DNA of 64,000 bases from Chrysemys picta bellii (GCF_011386835.1 NC_088809.1:22637067-22701066); one strand, 5' to 3'. Counted from the first letter of the stretch, positions 1-12,635 are shown. The notes: generated by a model from the sequence alone, not told the origin. Program-made: numbers and translations.

Positions 1-103
1 ATTCAGAGCTGCTGCTCCGGGTTAAAATGTAACCTGTGTCTCTGGGAAGACGCTTTCCAGTAAAGCCTGACTCGGGCCGGAGGTCAGGGCTGGGACGGGA
101 GGA

Positions 104-130
104 TACATATGTCCAGTACATATGTCCAGT
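104..130 (+). repeat. 13-bp tandem duplication
   Basis: The unit acatatgtccagt occurs twice in a row. A short (tttg)n run follows at about 146-162. Otherwise I see nothing in 1-463. Confidence 0.85.
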
Positions 131-463
131 AGATCGAGGGAGGGTTTGTTTGTTTGTTTGCTGATGGTCTTTGTCAGAGCCCTTGGACTCAATGGCTTTC
201 CCGACGGAAAGCAGTTGCGTTGTTTTTAATGTCCAGGAACAGCAGGCGAGAGGATAACGGATCAGGGCTGGAGCATGGCAGGCCACAAGTCTGAAATCCA
301 AATCCTTCCTGTGGTGACTCCGATCCTGCCGCCTGCTATTCCTCTCTGGAAATTATGTTCTTCTGAAAAAGCAGATGTGGGTTCTGAGTCTGGCTCTACT
401 CCTGGCCTGCTGTGCGACCTTCCCCTTAGTTCTCCTCCCAGCCTTTGTCCAGCTGGACTGCAA

Positions 464-575
464 GGGCCAGGCTTTCAAAGGTATTTAGGCTCCTTAGATG
501 CAGATAGGCACCTGGGGGCATTTGCAAAAAGCACCTTAGGCGCTAGGTGCCTAAATACCTTTGAAAACCTGGCCC
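464..575. mobile_element. Small palindromic MITE
   Basis: The ends gggccaggctttcaaaggta and tacctttgaaaacctggccc are inverted repeats over about 27 bp with one mismatch (...tttaggc). Related decayed copies are at 1178-1255, and a left end near 10793 (gggccagattttcaaaggta). Confidence 0.78.
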
Positions 576-659
576 TAAATTCTTTGGTGGCAAGGAGCAT
601 TTGTACAGTTTCCAGCTCCATGGGGCCTGGGGCCTGCTGCGTGCCTTGAAGTGCTACCA

Positions 660-783
660 TAGGGTGACCAGATGTCCTGATTTTATAGGGACAGTCCTGA
701 GATTTGGGGCTTTTACTTATATAAGTGCCTATCGCCCCCCACCCCCTGTCCTGATTTTTCACACTTGCTGTCTGGTCACCCTA
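660..783 (+). mobile_element. hAT-type MITE, 124 bp, exact 8-bp TSD
   Basis: The termini are perfect inverted repeats TAGGGTGACCAG / CTGGTCACCCTA. The flanks carry an exact 8-bp direct repeat tgctacca (652-659 and 784-791), the TSD length of hAT elements. It has no coding capacity. Confidence 0.88.
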
Positions 784-1177
784 TGCTACCATGACCTACA
801 TGGTTAATAATCAAAAGTGACCGTAGAGAAATGGCCTTTCTTAGTCACTTCACCGGCCCCTTGCATGCCCCACAGCTGCCGACTGTAGGCGCTCAGAGAA
901 GCGGTTACTGCCCCTCACTCCCCCTGCATGCGAGGGAGGTGACTTCCGGCACCTTTCAGCAGCAGAATGGCTGACCATGTTCCAATGAGATTCCTAGGGA
1001 GACAGCGGGGCTGCCCAAAGCGACTGACTTGGCCTGTTGAACCCGTATTGCTGCAGCTGTGGTAGAAGCAAAGAGCCCAGAGTGACTCCTAGCTCTGAGG
1101 AGGAGTTTGCGGGGCCGGGAGTTAGCAGAACCACCTTTTTGCTTCTTCACTGATTGCAATTGCTCCAGAGTCTCTAA

Positions 1178-1255
1178 GGGTCAGATTTTTAAAGGTTCTT
1201 AGAAATCTAATTCCCATTAAAATTAGTGGCTAAATACCTTTACAAATCTGGCCCT
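1178..1255. mobile_element. Decayed copy of the small palindromic MITE
   Basis: Ends gggtcagatttttaaaggtt and acctttacaaatctggccct are imperfect inverted repeats of the family at 464-575. Confidence 0.6.
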
Positions 1256-1823
1256 ATGACCCAACAGCTGCAAACACATGAATTTGATCACTGAATCACC
1301 CCCGGAGAAGCTCTGTGGTTTAAAATACAGGAATAGAAGTTCTGAGAATTCAGATGAGTTTGGGGAACAGACAAATGGGTGGAGATTTCAGAACTTAGCA
1401 CTTCAAAACCGGTCCCAATTCCCCTTGTAGGAGCTGTTTTTTTTAGGGAGCCACTCCACAGCACCCCCTGCTGGCTGCTTAGAGACTTTGTCAGAGTTTC
1501 GGTGTTGGCAGTATTGCCAATCTTAAAACGCTCAAAACTCATGAGTCAACCCCCAAAATAATTATGAGATTGGCTTAAAAACATGGCATTTAAAAAACAA
1601 CAGATCTGGCTTCTTTCTATTTGCCAGCTGGTGTCGTAGTGTTTAGGGGGGGTCACATTTTCATCACCGAGGGTTAGAAATGCCCTTTAAAAAAAAAAGA
1701 AAGCTGGGGCTTTAAGAAAAAACACCAAGAGACTTGTGGAAAAAATAATCACGAGAGCTGGTGTAATGCTGACAGAACCTGGTCAGTGGCAGGGATGTCT
1801 GGAGCTTAATGCATGAGGAGGAG

Positions 1824-2018
1824 GAGGAGGGATAGCTCAGTGGTTTGAGTATTGGCCTGCTAAACCCAGCGTTGTGAGTTCAATCCTTGAGGGGGCAATT
1901 TAGGGATATGGGGCAAAAATCTGTTGGATGATTTAATTGGAGATCGGTCCTGCTTTGAGCAGGGTGGTTAGACTAGATGACCTCCTGAGGTCCCATCCAA
2001 CCCTGGTATTCTATGATT
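1824..2018 (+). mobile_element. tRNA-derived SINE with CR1-type tail (turtle Cry/Pol III SINE)
   Basis: The head has box A (gatagctcagtggtttgag) and box B (gttgtgagttcaatcc), as in a tRNA gene transcribed by Pol III. The 3' part (ggtcctgctttgagcagggt ... ttctatgattt) is the CR1 3' end. This chimeric structure is known in turtles and lets the SINE use the CR1 machinery. Confidence 0.85.
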
Positions 2019-2151
2019 TCTCTACTGTATGATCCAGAAGACATGTCTCACCCCAGGCTGTAGCTAGCTGGCTGGCCCCATCTGCCACTAGATGGGGATA
2101 GAGTGCCACACCAAGCAGGCATGGGTTACTCTGGGAATGCTGAAATACAAC

Positions 2152-3013
2152 TGTCACCGTTCAGGGCAACTGCACCTGTATTTCCCCTCTGGGGTCCCTC
2201 AAGGACACCCGCACTAGGCTCCTACCTCTCTTGGATGGAGACCCACATTGTTCCTGCCTGACCAGGGGTTTTCCAGGGTGCACAGCTCCCTCCCTACACT
2301 GTGATATTCCCAGGCCACCTAACTGGGCTCAGCGTCTGTGCTTTGCTTACTCTTTCAAGGCGATGAACAGCTGTAATTGTCCAGTTATAAGGTACCCCAC
2401 AGTTCTTTCTAAGCAAGCACATTTATTCTTAATGCAACATCATTACAGAGAAAACATTAAAGCAATAAAAGAACCTACATGTAGGCTAATAAGCTTATCA
2501 GACATCACCCCCAGCTCCAGCAACGGCTTTGGGAGGAGTCAGTCCTTCCAACCTCACCAAAGAGTTTTTCTGTGATTACACGTTCATAACAGCTTTTGCT
2601 CCAAACAAGCGCAACCATGAATAAGTTTGTTCTCTTCTTTATCAAGCTGAGGGCTTTGATCTTCAGAATCCTGGACTAGGTGATGAGCAGACAATGTTTC
2701 TCACCTCAGGGCATAGCTGCGAAAGGTTGCATCTTTGCATAACCAGAGGTGGAATTTTGCACTCCCCTGCCCCCAAATATTTCCTAGGAAACCCACTTAA
2801 CATTGTCCCAAAAGGTCATTCTCTTCTGGCACATTGTTTAAAATTGCCCTATGATGCTCATGACACTTCCCAGAGTTCACAATGGTCATGTCTCCCCCTT
2901 TGAGAAGTTACATACAATCCCACAATGATACACACATTTTGTATTTTTAATACACTGGATTGCAAAGCTACACTTCATTCAATAAAGTTTTTCAAGAGTA
3001 TTGCCCTGTCACA
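2152..3013. repeat. Probable LTR-like interspersed repeat
   Basis: An ~860-bp block bounded by tgtcaccgttcagggcaact and agtattgccctgtca, with flanks acaac/acaat that could be a 5-bp TSD. It contains no coding frame of note. The LTR assignment is tentative. Confidence 0.4.
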
Positions 3014-3310
3014 ATGGAAAGAACCAGTTACTGTCAATGTTCCGTTGTGGTTTTAAAAATGTGCTTTGTCTGAGTATGCCCCTTCCTTTTGCGGTCACCG
3101 TCTGCAAATATTCAATGAATGAGCATATCAATGATTCTTGAAGGAAGCAGCAAATTTAAAGCACATTATGCAGCGGAGTGAAAGGATAGGCTTGGAAGGA
3201 AGAACTTATTCATAGAATGTCAGGCTGTCGATTTTACTCACACGCACAAACTGACAGAAAACGGGTTTCATTGATCATTGAAATTGACAGACAGGCAAAG
3301 GAAGGAAAAT

Positions 3311-3560
3311 CATAGAATATCAGGGTTGAAAGGGACCTCAGGAGGTATCTAGTCCATCCCCCTGCTCAAAGCAGGACCAATCCCCAACTAAATCATCCCC
3401 GCCAGGGCTTTAATCAAGCCGGGCCTTAAAACCTCTAAGGAAGGAGATTCCACCACCTCCCTAGGGAACCCATTCCAGTGCTTCACCACCCTCCTAGTGA
3501 AATAGTTTTTCCTAATATCCAACCTAGACCTCCCGCACTGCAACTTGAGACCATTACTCC
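3311..3560 (-). mobile_element. CR1 3' end (antisense)
   Basis: It begins with the inverted tail catagaatatcagggttgaa and carries the complement of the ORF2 C-terminus ([22 protein letters not shown]). Beyond about 3575 the similarity stops. Confidence 0.85.
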
Positions 3561-3799
3561 TTGTTCTGTCATTTGATTTAAGGAGATGTACTTTGTATAT
3601 TTCGACATGTGACATTGACCATTTGTAGTTTAAGGTTGTTAAAGCTTTAACTTCTTGACTAGAAACGTCTACGGTCATTAAATAATTGTCTGATCTCCCG
3701 CCCCAATCATTTTCTACAACATTTACATTGATTTAAAAAAAGCTTAAAACAAAACACCAAATATTATCAGCCACAATTATAAAAAAATAAAAACCAGAG

Positions 3800-3985
3800 G
3801 ACAGTGTCTGAGCCTCGCTCTGCCCCCGGCCTGCTGGGTGACGTTGGGCAATCACAGCCCGCCTCTGGGCCTCAGTTTCCCCATCTTACAATGGAGATAA
3901 TGGCACTGACCTGCTTTGTAAAGTGCTTTGAGTTCTACGGATGGAAAGGGTGGTCAAAATAGCTAGGTGGGAATATTATTATAGA
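3800..3985 (+). repeat. MIR-like SINE core
   Basis: The MIR-type core is readable: gtgacgttgggcaatcacag ... ctgggcctcagtttccccat ... gtaaagtgctttgagttcta. This order (ttgggcaa - cctcagtttcc - taaagtgcttt) is that of MIR and related amniote core SINEs. Confidence 0.7.
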
Positions 3986-5468
3986 ACATTTGCAGAAAGT
4001 CAGTTTCGAATGTGTACTTGCAGAGAATTGTATGTATCCAAGGTATTTTTGTGGCTCGGTTACTGTCATATACGGGGAGTCTCAGGATTTTCTCTCACCA
4101 CCCCAGTGTGATAAGGCATTTGTCAGACATTAGCCAGTGGAGGTCCTTTAGCTGAAGGGCTGGAGACCTGTGTTTTGGGAGTGGAAGGTGCCCGGTTGTG
4201 TCCCTGCTGACCTGTATTGGGAATTGTTTATGATAAATTCATCCCTCCGTATGCCAGGAGCTCGCCTGCTCTCCCCAGGCGTCGGAAAGCAGAGAGAATC
4301 TTGAGCTATCCCGTCACACAAGATCCGGTTCCTTGTGCAGCCCATTAAACAGGCAAGTGATTGCAATGTATTCACAATGGCTTATTACGTAGGCTGCGCC
4401 CGTGAGTGTCCCATCTCTGCCAATGGCTTTATCTCTGCTAATACCTTGTCCTGTCACCTGATTATTCACCCCTGGCAGCATCTCTTACATTTCAGATCTA
4501 CACTGTCACCAGCTAATGTCTCATGCGCTGTCGGGCAATTAGGGTTGAGTGAATAGTGCAACGGATAATTGAACCCACCATGGAGAAAAACACTTGGAGC
4601 ACATGCTTATCTCTAATTACACACTACAGCTATCCCTATTCAGCAAAGCACTTAGACCATGTGCTAATGTCCTCCTGAAATCTGTATGCCTCCCACTCAA
4701 AGCGTAAGTACCTCGGCTTAACTACTTGCTGAATTGGGGCCATCCATTAGTCAATGAATTTCACCTCATTTTCTGCTCCCGAAATGTCAGTGAACAGATG
4801 GGGATTTCCTCCCTTGTGTCATTATTTGCCACACACCAGTAATTCTTGGTCTGTAGCTCACTGAGAAGATGTGAAGAAATTTGAGCTCATTGGTTCGGAT
4901 GCATTGGCCCCCCCCCACCCCCGGCTCCTGCTCCTTGACTGAAAGGGAGGAGTTTGCAGGTGTGAGTGGCTGGATGGCTTAGGGTGTTGACCATCAGCAT
5001 TTCAATCTGAGACACCAGGGTTCAGGTGCCAGTGCTTTTGGATTGGGATTGTCCAGTGGTTATTTTGCTAGCCTGGGACCTGGGTTGAATTCCCTGCCGT
5101 GCCACAGACTCTGTCCTGCCCACGGTCCACCTCTTTCCCTCAAGGCCCCGCCCATGTCCCACCTCTTCTCCCTGAGGCCCCACCTCCGCTTGCTCCTCTC
5201 CGCTCCCTCCCCCCCTGTTGCTTGCCCTTAAGGCAGATAAAAAGTGCTGGGACGATGCCGCCCACCCCACCGGGTTCTCCCTGTTCTGGAGCCCCGGGTA
5301 TGTGGCCATGAGTAAGTCACTGGGGCCTGGCTCTATAAAGAGAATTACACGTTGCAGTGCCCACACCTAGGTGCCTAGAAAAATCACTGGCACAACAGTG
5401 GCAGACACAAAACCTGAGGAGGTGCCGAGGCCCTGTACAATGAATGGGGAGAGACGGGCACCTTAGAA
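3986..5468. other. Gene-free stretch, mostly unrecognised
   Basis: No exon-like frame is supported. At 4965-5105 the text (cagggttcaggtgcc; agcctgggacctgggttgaa) resembles tRNA-like heads of MIR-type SINEs, too decayed to bound. Confidence 0.5.
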
Positions 5469-6254
5469 CAGGGGTTTTCAAACTTGTTTTCTGGCAACCC
5501 AGAAATTGTTGATGCCCGTGACCCAACGGAGCTGGGGATGAGGGGTTTGGGATGTGGGAGGGGCTCAGGGCTGGGGCAGGGGGTTGGGGTACAGAAGGGG
5601 GTCAGGGCTCTGGGCTGGGGGTACAGGCTCTGGGGTGGGGCTGGGGATGAGGGGTTTGGGGGGCTCAGGGCTGGGGCAGGGGATTGGGGCACGGAGTTGG
5701 GGTGTGGGCTTACCTCGGGCGGCTCCTGGTCAGCGTTGTAGTGGAGGTGCTGGCACCGCGGACCGTGCTGCGCCCCAGAAGCAGGCAGCAGCAATTCCGG
5801 CTCCTAGGTGGAGGCGCGTGGCTCTCGCTCACAGGCACCACCACCCCAGCTCCCATTCGGGGTGGGGGCAGCGCGTGGAGCCCCGTGGCCCCCCCGTCTA
5901 CGAGACAGACCTGCTGCTGGTCGTTTCTGAGGCACAGCGTGGTGTCAGAACAGGTAGGGACTAGCCTGCCTTAACCGGGCAGCACCACTGACCAGATTGG
6001 TGGGGAGGGATAGCTCAGTGGTGTGAGCTTTGGCCTTCTAAACCCAGGGTTGTAAGTTCAATCCTTAAGGGGGCCATTGGGGGGTGTTGGTTCTGCTTTG
6101 AGCAGGGGGTTGGACTCAATGACCTCCTGAGGTCCCTTCTAATCCTATGACTTTTAACGGCTCAGTCGGTGATGCTGACCAGAGCCACCTTGACCCAATG
6201 CCTGACATTCTGCAACCCAGTACTGGGTCACGACCCACAGTTTGAAAACCACTG
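5469..6254 (+). mobile_element. hAT-type MITE (CAGGGGTTTTCAAAC family) with nested insertions
   Basis: Termini caggggttttcaaac and gtttgaaaaccactg are inverted repeats; flanks ccttagaa (5461-5468) and ctttagaa (6255-6262) form a 7/8 TSD. Inside are a G-rich stretch of imperfect repeats (5540-5710), a block that is the reverse complement of the family at 53.57 kb and 55.33 kb, and a tRNA/CR1 SINE (5998-6152). Confidence 0.78.
5998..6152 (+). mobile_element. tRNA-derived SINE with CR1-type tail, nested in a hAT MITE
   Basis: Box A (gatagctcagtggtgtgag) and box B (gttgtaagttcaatcc) precede the CR1-type end (ttctgctttgagcagggggt ... cttctaatcctatgac). It is shorter in the middle than the copy at 1.8 kb and lies inside a hAT-type element. 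Confidence 0.84.
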
Positions 6255-6262
6255 CTTTAGAA

Positions 6263-7839
6263 TAGGCGCCCCAAACACGACTTTGCTGTGGGAAGCTGCC
6301 CAAGCCAGCCAATGGGAGGTGCTGACAAGAGGGGTGTGTGTTAGGCCCCATCCTGGCACAGAGGTCAGCCCCTAAATCCAGGCTGCAGGGAGGTGCCCAT
6401 CTCTGCTTGTGCTCCACAGCTGGGAACCCCTCTGCTGGAGGCAGGTGGCTCAGGTGCCTAGGAGCACACATTAGGTACCCACCTCGCTCCACACAGAACC
6501 TTTGGCCCAGTGCTTAGGGTACTCACCCAGCCGGTGGGAGCCCCCTACTTCACCTCTAGAATTCCTCTCACTTTTGGCCCAATTATTTAATTAAAGTGGA
6601 ACAACTTCAATAGGAGACACTGAGAGAGACCACGTTCCAACACCCCATTGCTTAGTGGCTAGAGAGGCAGAGGCCAGCTGAGCCGTGGGATGCCTCTGTC
6701 CCTCAATCCTGTTTCCTCATCAGGTAGAGAGGGGAATCGAACCTGCCTCTCTCACAGCCTAGGTGAGTGCTGTAACCATTGGGCTAATGCTGATAAGGGA
6801 GATGTGTACAGTTAGTGCTCAGAGCATGCCTCCTGGCTCGGGCCCTGCAGAGACGACAGGCAAAGGACTGCTTGTCTTCCCCGAGTCAGGCATGAGATAG
6901 GAGTGCAGATGCCTGAAGTGACGCAGCAGCATGCATGCCCTCAGGCTCCGCTCCCCATCTGCACAGGGATAACACAGGGGGGTGAAGAGGATAAAGAATG
7001 TGACGTGTCAGGACACCCCAGTAATGGGGTCACAAGGGTACCCAAGAGATCGAAATACCTGCAGTGACAAACGTGGTTTTCAGCACTAGTTGGTTCAAAT
7101 GTACTTCTGCCTCGGGGAATCCTGCATTTGCTGAATGTGTTCCGACGGTGACCACAAAAGAGGGATGCAGACAAATCAGATGTGTTTCTAACCGCAACTG
7201 AGTAGTCACCGGAAATGTTTTGTCATATTTCAGTCATGATTTTTTTTCGTGGGTCTCGTAATGTTTGGGGGGTTTCTAGCCCTCCTGCTTGCAGAGAAAA
7301 AGTGAGCCTGGTGCCTGCTACAACACCCGACGCTAAATAGAAAGGACTCAAATTTATTTTTAAAATACGGCACGATTTTTAAGCAATCAGGATTTTTCTC
7401 AGGGCCTAGCTCGGGATTTTTGGAGCCCTGAGGATGCCTGGAATACTGCTAACACTGTGATTACAAAGCCACGACATGCTGCAGAGAGCAGCCAGCGGGG
7501 GGCGCTGTATCATACCCAACGCGGGCAAGGGGAATTGAGACTGCTGAAGTACTATCTGACTAATAGATTTTTGCTCAGGATGGAGAACCCTGGCGCTGGG
7601 TTTGGGAAGCTTTGCTGACATGTCTGTTCCCCAAACCCATCTGAGTTCCCAGACCTTCTAGCCCTGCATGTCCAATGGAAGAGTTTCTTTCAGGTGGATT
7701 GTTGTAAAAGTCACGTTTTGCAGCTTTGATCTGAAAAACGGCCCTAGGAAAGTAGCATCGGGGGGTCCAGGTTTGGTCTTAGGGCCCAGTTGATTGATTT
7801 CAATGGGAGTTAGGTGCCCAAACAGGGAAGAATTAGTAG
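6263..7839. other. Gene-free stretch, no confident feature
   Basis: Only short incidental frames occur. The sequence is single-copy-like within the window apart from short MITE-like scraps. Confidence 0.5.
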
Positions 7840-10318
7840 GGGAAGGAGAAGTGGGTGGCAACCTGGGCAGCAGTGACCTGAGATGGTCGAGTTCAGGATC
7901 CTGACACAAGGAAGAAAGGAGAGCAGCAGAATACGGACCCTGGACTTCAGAGAAGCAAACTGACTCCCTCAGGGAACTGATGGGCAGGATCCCCTCGGAG
8001 GCTAATATGAGGGGGAAAGGGGTCCAGGAGAGCTGGCTGTATTTTAAAGCAGCCTTATTGAGGACGCAGGAACAAACCATCCCGATGTACAGAAAGAATA
8101 GCAAATATGGCAGGAGACCAGATTGGCTTAACAGTGAAATCTTCGGTGAGCTTAAACACAAAAATGAAGCTTAAAAGAAGTGGAAATGTGGACAGATGAC
8201 TAGGGAGGAGTATACAAATATTGCTTGAGCATGCAGGGGTGTAATCAGGAAGGCCAAGGCACAATTTGAGTTGCAGCTATCAAGGGATGTGAAGGGTAAC
8301 AAGAAGGGTTTCTATAAGTATGCTAGCAACAAGAAGGTGGTCAGGGAAAGTGTAGGACCCTTACTGAATGAGGGAGGCAAAATAGTGACACATGATGTGG
8401 AAAAAGCTGAAGTACTCAATGCTTTTTTTGCCTCAGTCTTCACAGACACGGTCAGCTCCCAGACTGCTGCACAGGACAACACAGTATGAGCAGGAGGTGA
8501 GCAGCCCTCAGTGGTGAAAGAACAGGTTAAGGACTATTTAGAAAAGCTGGACATGCACAAGTCCAAGGGGCCAGATGCAATGCATCCGAGGGATGGTGAG
8601 GGAGTTGGCTGATGTGATTGCAGAGCCATTGGCCATTATCTTTGAAAACTTGTGGCGATCGGGGGAGGTCCCAGATGATTAGAAAAAGGCAAATATAGTG
8701 CCCATCTTTAAAAAAGGGAAGAAAGAGAACCCGGGGAACTACAGACAGGTCAGTCTCACTTCAGTCCCTGGCAAAATCATGGATCAAGTCCTCAAGGAAT
8801 CCATTTTGAAGCACTTGGAGGAGAGGAAGGTGATCAGGAACGGTCAACATGGCTTCACCAAGGACAAGTCATGCCTGACCAACCTGATTGCCTTCTATGA
8901 TGAGATAACTGGCTCTGTGGATATGGGGAAAGCGGTGGACGTGATATACCTTGACTTTAGCAAAGCTTTTGATACGGTCTCCCACAGTATTCTTGCCAGC
9001 AAATTAAAGAAGTATGGGTTGGATGAATGGACTATAAGGTGGGTAGAAAGCTGGCTAGATCGTTGGGCTCATTGGGTAGTGATCAATGGCTCAATGTCTA
9101 GTTGGCAGCCGGTATCAAGTGGAGTGCCCCAACGGTCGGTCCTGAGGCCGGTTTTGTGCAACATCTTCATTAATGATCTGGACAGTGGGATGGATTGCAC
9201 CCTCAGCAAGTTCGCAGATGGCACTAAGCTGGAGGGAGAGGTAGATAAGCGGGAGGGTAGGGATAGGGTCCAGAGTGACCTAGACAAATTGGATGATTGG
9301 GCCAAAAGAAATCTGATGAGGTTCAACAAGGATAAGTGCGGAGTCCTGCACTTAGGACAGAAGAATCCCATGTACTGCTACAGGCTGGGGACCGACTGGT
9401 TAAGCAGCAGTTCTGCAGAAAAGGACCTGGGGATTACAGTGGAAGAGAAGCTGGATATGATTCATCAGTGTAACCTTGTTGCCAAGAAGGCTAATAGCAT
9501 ATTGGGCTGCATTAGTAGAAGCGTTGCCAGCAGATAGCGGGAAGTGATTATTCCTCTTTATTCAGCACTGGTGAGGCCTCATCTGGAGTACTGTGTCCAG
9601 TTTTGGGCCCCACACTACAAGAAGGATGTGGACAAGTTGGAGAGAGTCCAGCAGAGGGCAACGAAAATGATTAGGGGGCTGGGGCACATGACTTACGAGG
9701 AGAGGCTGAGGGAACTGGGCTTATTTAGTCTGCAGAAGAGAAGAGTGAGGGGGGATTTGATAGCAGCCTTCAACTACCTGAAGCAGGGATTCCAAAGAGG
9801 ATGGAGCTCGGCTGTTCTCAGTGGTGGCAGATGACAGAACAAGGAGTAATGGTCTCAAGTTGCAGTGGGGGAGGTCTAGGTTGGATATTAGGAAAAACTA
9901 TTTCACTAGGAGGGTGGTGAAGCACTGGAATGGGTTACCTAGGGAGGTGGTGGAATCTCCTTCCTTAGAGGTTTCAGGGTAGCAGCCGTGTTAGTCTGTA
10001 TCCTCAAAAAGAACAGGAGTACTTGTGGCACCTTAGAGACTAACAAATTTATTAGAGCATAAGCTTTCGTGGGCTACAACCCACTATGCATCTGAAGAAG
10101 TAGGTTGTAGCCCACGAAAGCTTATGCTCTATTAAATTTGTTAGTCTCTAAGGTGCCACAAGTACTCCTGTTCCTTCCTTTAGAGGTTTTTTAAGGTCAG
10201 GCTTGACAAAGCCCTGGCTGGGATGATTTAGTTGGGGTTGGTCCTGCTTTGAGCAGGGGGTTGGACTAGATGACCTCCTGAGGTCCCTTCCAACCCTAAT
10301 CTTCTATGAGTCTATGAT
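7840..10318 (+). mobile_element. 5'-truncated CR1 with decayed ORF2, split by a foldback element
   Basis: The homologous region starts near gtgggtggcaacctgggc (about 7850), in the endonuclease part of ORF2, and runs to the tail at about 10318. The RT part is open over 8698-9534 (GNYRQVSLTS, YLDFSKAFDTVSHS, SGVPQ). The catalytic box reads FADGTKL instead of FADDTKL, and several stops (for example at 8170-8174, 8680 and 9535) break the frame. A 197-bp foldback element sits in the 3' part at 9975-10171. Confidence 0.85.
9975..10171 (+). mobile_element. Foldback (hairpin) element inserted in CR1
   Basis: It starts tttcagggtagcagccgtg, runs through gtacttgtggcaccttagag and agcataagctttcgtgggc, turns at a loop of about 20 nt (ctatgcatctgaagaagta), and then returns as the near-perfect inverse complement, ending at gtactcctgtt. 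Flanks repeat the target (ccttccttagaggt on the left, ccttcctttagaggt on the right), giving a TSD of about 15 bp. TSD length suggests target-primed retrotransposition rather than a cut-and-paste element. Confidence 0.8.
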
Positions 10319-11024
10319 TCTAAATACCCTTACAATTCTTACAGATGCCGGAGCAAGTGCACGCTGCACAAGCGAAGAGGCGTCTCGTTGAACGGCTGGC
10401 CCTGCAAACTCACCCTCAGATCTGGGAATCGCGCTGGCCTCTTTCCTTCTACAAATCACTGGCCACATCAGCTCCTCGGTGACATCGGCATAGCCCCAAC
10501 TGCCTCCCCAGGAATCTGCATTGGAACATGGTCAGACATTCTGCTGCTGGTGCCCGAGAAGGACCAGAATCCAGCTGTCTCTTGCAGCGACTGAGTAAAG
10601 AGCAGTAAAGGCTTATTTGAGCCCCTGTAGTCTGCAGCTGTGACTGATCACATGGGGAGCAGGTGAGGTGGCGAGGAGGCCGTTTCTCGACAGTCCCTTT
10701 TTCTTATTCATTATTTATATTACAACAGCCCCTCAAGGCTGCCGTTGGGACCAGAGCTCCATTGTGCGAGGTGCTGGGCCCCAGAGAATGTAGGGCCAGA
10801 TTTTCAAAGGTATTAGGCTCCTAAAGTTGCATATCGGCCCTTAATGGGATCTTGAAGAGTGCCTAGGTGCCTTGAGTCTATGAATACCTGAGAATTGCCA
10901 CTGCCAATGAGAATGGACAGTCATTGGGCCATGGACTGCAAGTAAGACTCTCCATGGCTTAGTAATTAGGCCGTTCCCCTAGAATGTGGGAGATTCCAAT
11001 CCCTTCTCCAATAACTGTGTAGCT

Positions 11025-11290
11025 CAGGGGCTCTCAAACCTTATTGCACCGTGACCACCTTCTGACAACAAAAATTACTACCCGGCCCCAGGTAGGGGGG
11101 CCAAAGCTGAAGCCCAAGGGGGGGGCCTGTAAACTGAGCCTTGCCAGCCAGGGCTGAAGCCCTCAGCCCTGGAGTGGTGGGGATCGGGCTTCAGCCCTGG
11201 GCCCAGCAAGTCTTATGCCAGCCCTGGTGACCCCATTAAAATGGGGTTGCAATCCACTTTGGGGTCCCGACCCCCGCCTGAGAACCGCTG
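11025..11290 (+). mobile_element. hAT-type MITE, exact 8-bp TSD
   Basis: Termini are caggggctctcaaac and tgagaaccgctg (inverted). The flanks are an exact 8-bp repeat gtgtagct (11017-11024 and 11291-11298). No transposase is encoded in its 266 bp. Confidence 0.85.
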
Positions 11291-11424
11291 GTGTAGCTTA
11301 TACACCGTTTTTTTGGAATTGCCAGTGATCCAAAAAATCTATTATTTGCCCAGCTCTAGTGACAAACACGTGGTGAAAGAGTGGAGCAGAGGGAAACATG
11401 CATAACATGTGCTATGAGTCAGTG

Positions 11425-11690
11425 GTGTAACTGTTGCAAAAAAAGCACACATCATTCTGGGATGTATTAGCAGGAGTGTTGTAAGCAAGACACGAGACGT
11501 AATTCTTCTGCTCTACTTGGCGATGATACGGCCTCAGCTGGACTATTGTGTCCAGTTCTGGGCACCACATTTCAGGAAAGATGTGGACAATTTGGAGAAA
11601 GTCCAGAGAAGAGCAACAAAAATGATGAAAGGTCTAGAAAACATGACCTGTGAGGGAAGATTGGAATACTGTGTGCGCGCATGAGAAAAG
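11425..11690 (+). mobile_element. Old CR1 fragment (ORF2 C-terminal region)
   Basis: Translation in mixed frames gives [37 protein letters not shown] sequence with stops and indels. It is clearly CR1 and more diverged than the copy at 7.8-10.3 kb. Confidence 0.75.
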
Positions 11691-12439
11691 CTAACTTCTG
11701 AATACTTCTACGCTGACTCTGATTGTGTTGTGTGTTTTAGTTACAGAGTCATCAAATATGACTCCAAAACAACCTCATTTCCCTTGTTGTGTGGGGTGCA
11801 TATGAATCCTGTGCGTTATACCTTATATGGATATATTTGTCTGTGACCATCTGTATCTAAAAACTCTCTTATGAAAGTAACTGGAAGACAAAAGCACCTC
11901 CCCTCACATCTGACTCAACTTTTCTATACTGTTCACCTTACCTAGAATTCAAGCTGCAACCTTAGACACGACTTGCTTAAACTGTTACTATCTTTCACAA
12001 TTTTCCAAACTTTAACCTATTACCTCCACCATCACAGTCACACCATGTGTTGCTATTTGCTTTCCCTGTTGTTATAGTAACACAGTTCAGCTAGGCACGT
12101 GTAGCGTAACGCTGCTTAATTTGAACTGTGCTAGTCATATGACTGTGAACTGGCCTTAAAACTCATGCTTAGCTTCAGCAAAGCATACTGTCTTCTTACA
12201 TCACAAGTCAAAAGTAGCAATGGTTTTTTGCTCCTTCTTGTTTTAAGCTGACTAATTTCAATTACATTGTCCTATCTAGTTGCATTCTCAATTGTTCTTT
12301 AGTTTAAAAGTTTTTCTGTCAAGTTGAATTGTAGTTGTTTTAATCTATATCTATAAACTTCATTCCGCTTATACTAAATTATATGATACAATTTCTTTCA
12401 TTTTAGCTGTTGAATTGTGTTAGCATTTAGCTACTAGGT

Positions 12440-12635
12440 CAGTAGTTCTCAAACTTTTGTACTGGTGGCCCCTTTCACATAGCACACCTCTGAGTGCGAC
12501 CCCCCCTTATAAATTAAAAACACTTTTTATATATTTACCACCACCATAAATGCTGGAAGCAAAGTGTGGTTTGGGGTGGAGGCTGACAGCTCGCGGCCCC
12601 CCGAGGGGTCCCGACCCCCAGTTTGAGAACTCCTG
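12440..12635 (+). mobile_element. hAT-type MITE, 7/8 TSD
   Basis: Termini are cagtagttctcaaac and gtttgagaactcctg; flanks are tactaggt (12432-12439) and tactagtt (12636-12643). The 196-bp element is AT-rich in the middle and belongs to the same family as the element at 11.0 kb. Confidence 0.82.

Noticed and set aside
1824..1900. tRNA gene
   Set aside because: Box A and B are present but the fold is incomplete and a CR1-type tail follows, so this is a SINE head.
7658..8161. 167-codon minus-strand frame
   Set aside because: Mostly antisense to the truncated CR1 ORF2; no domain pattern.
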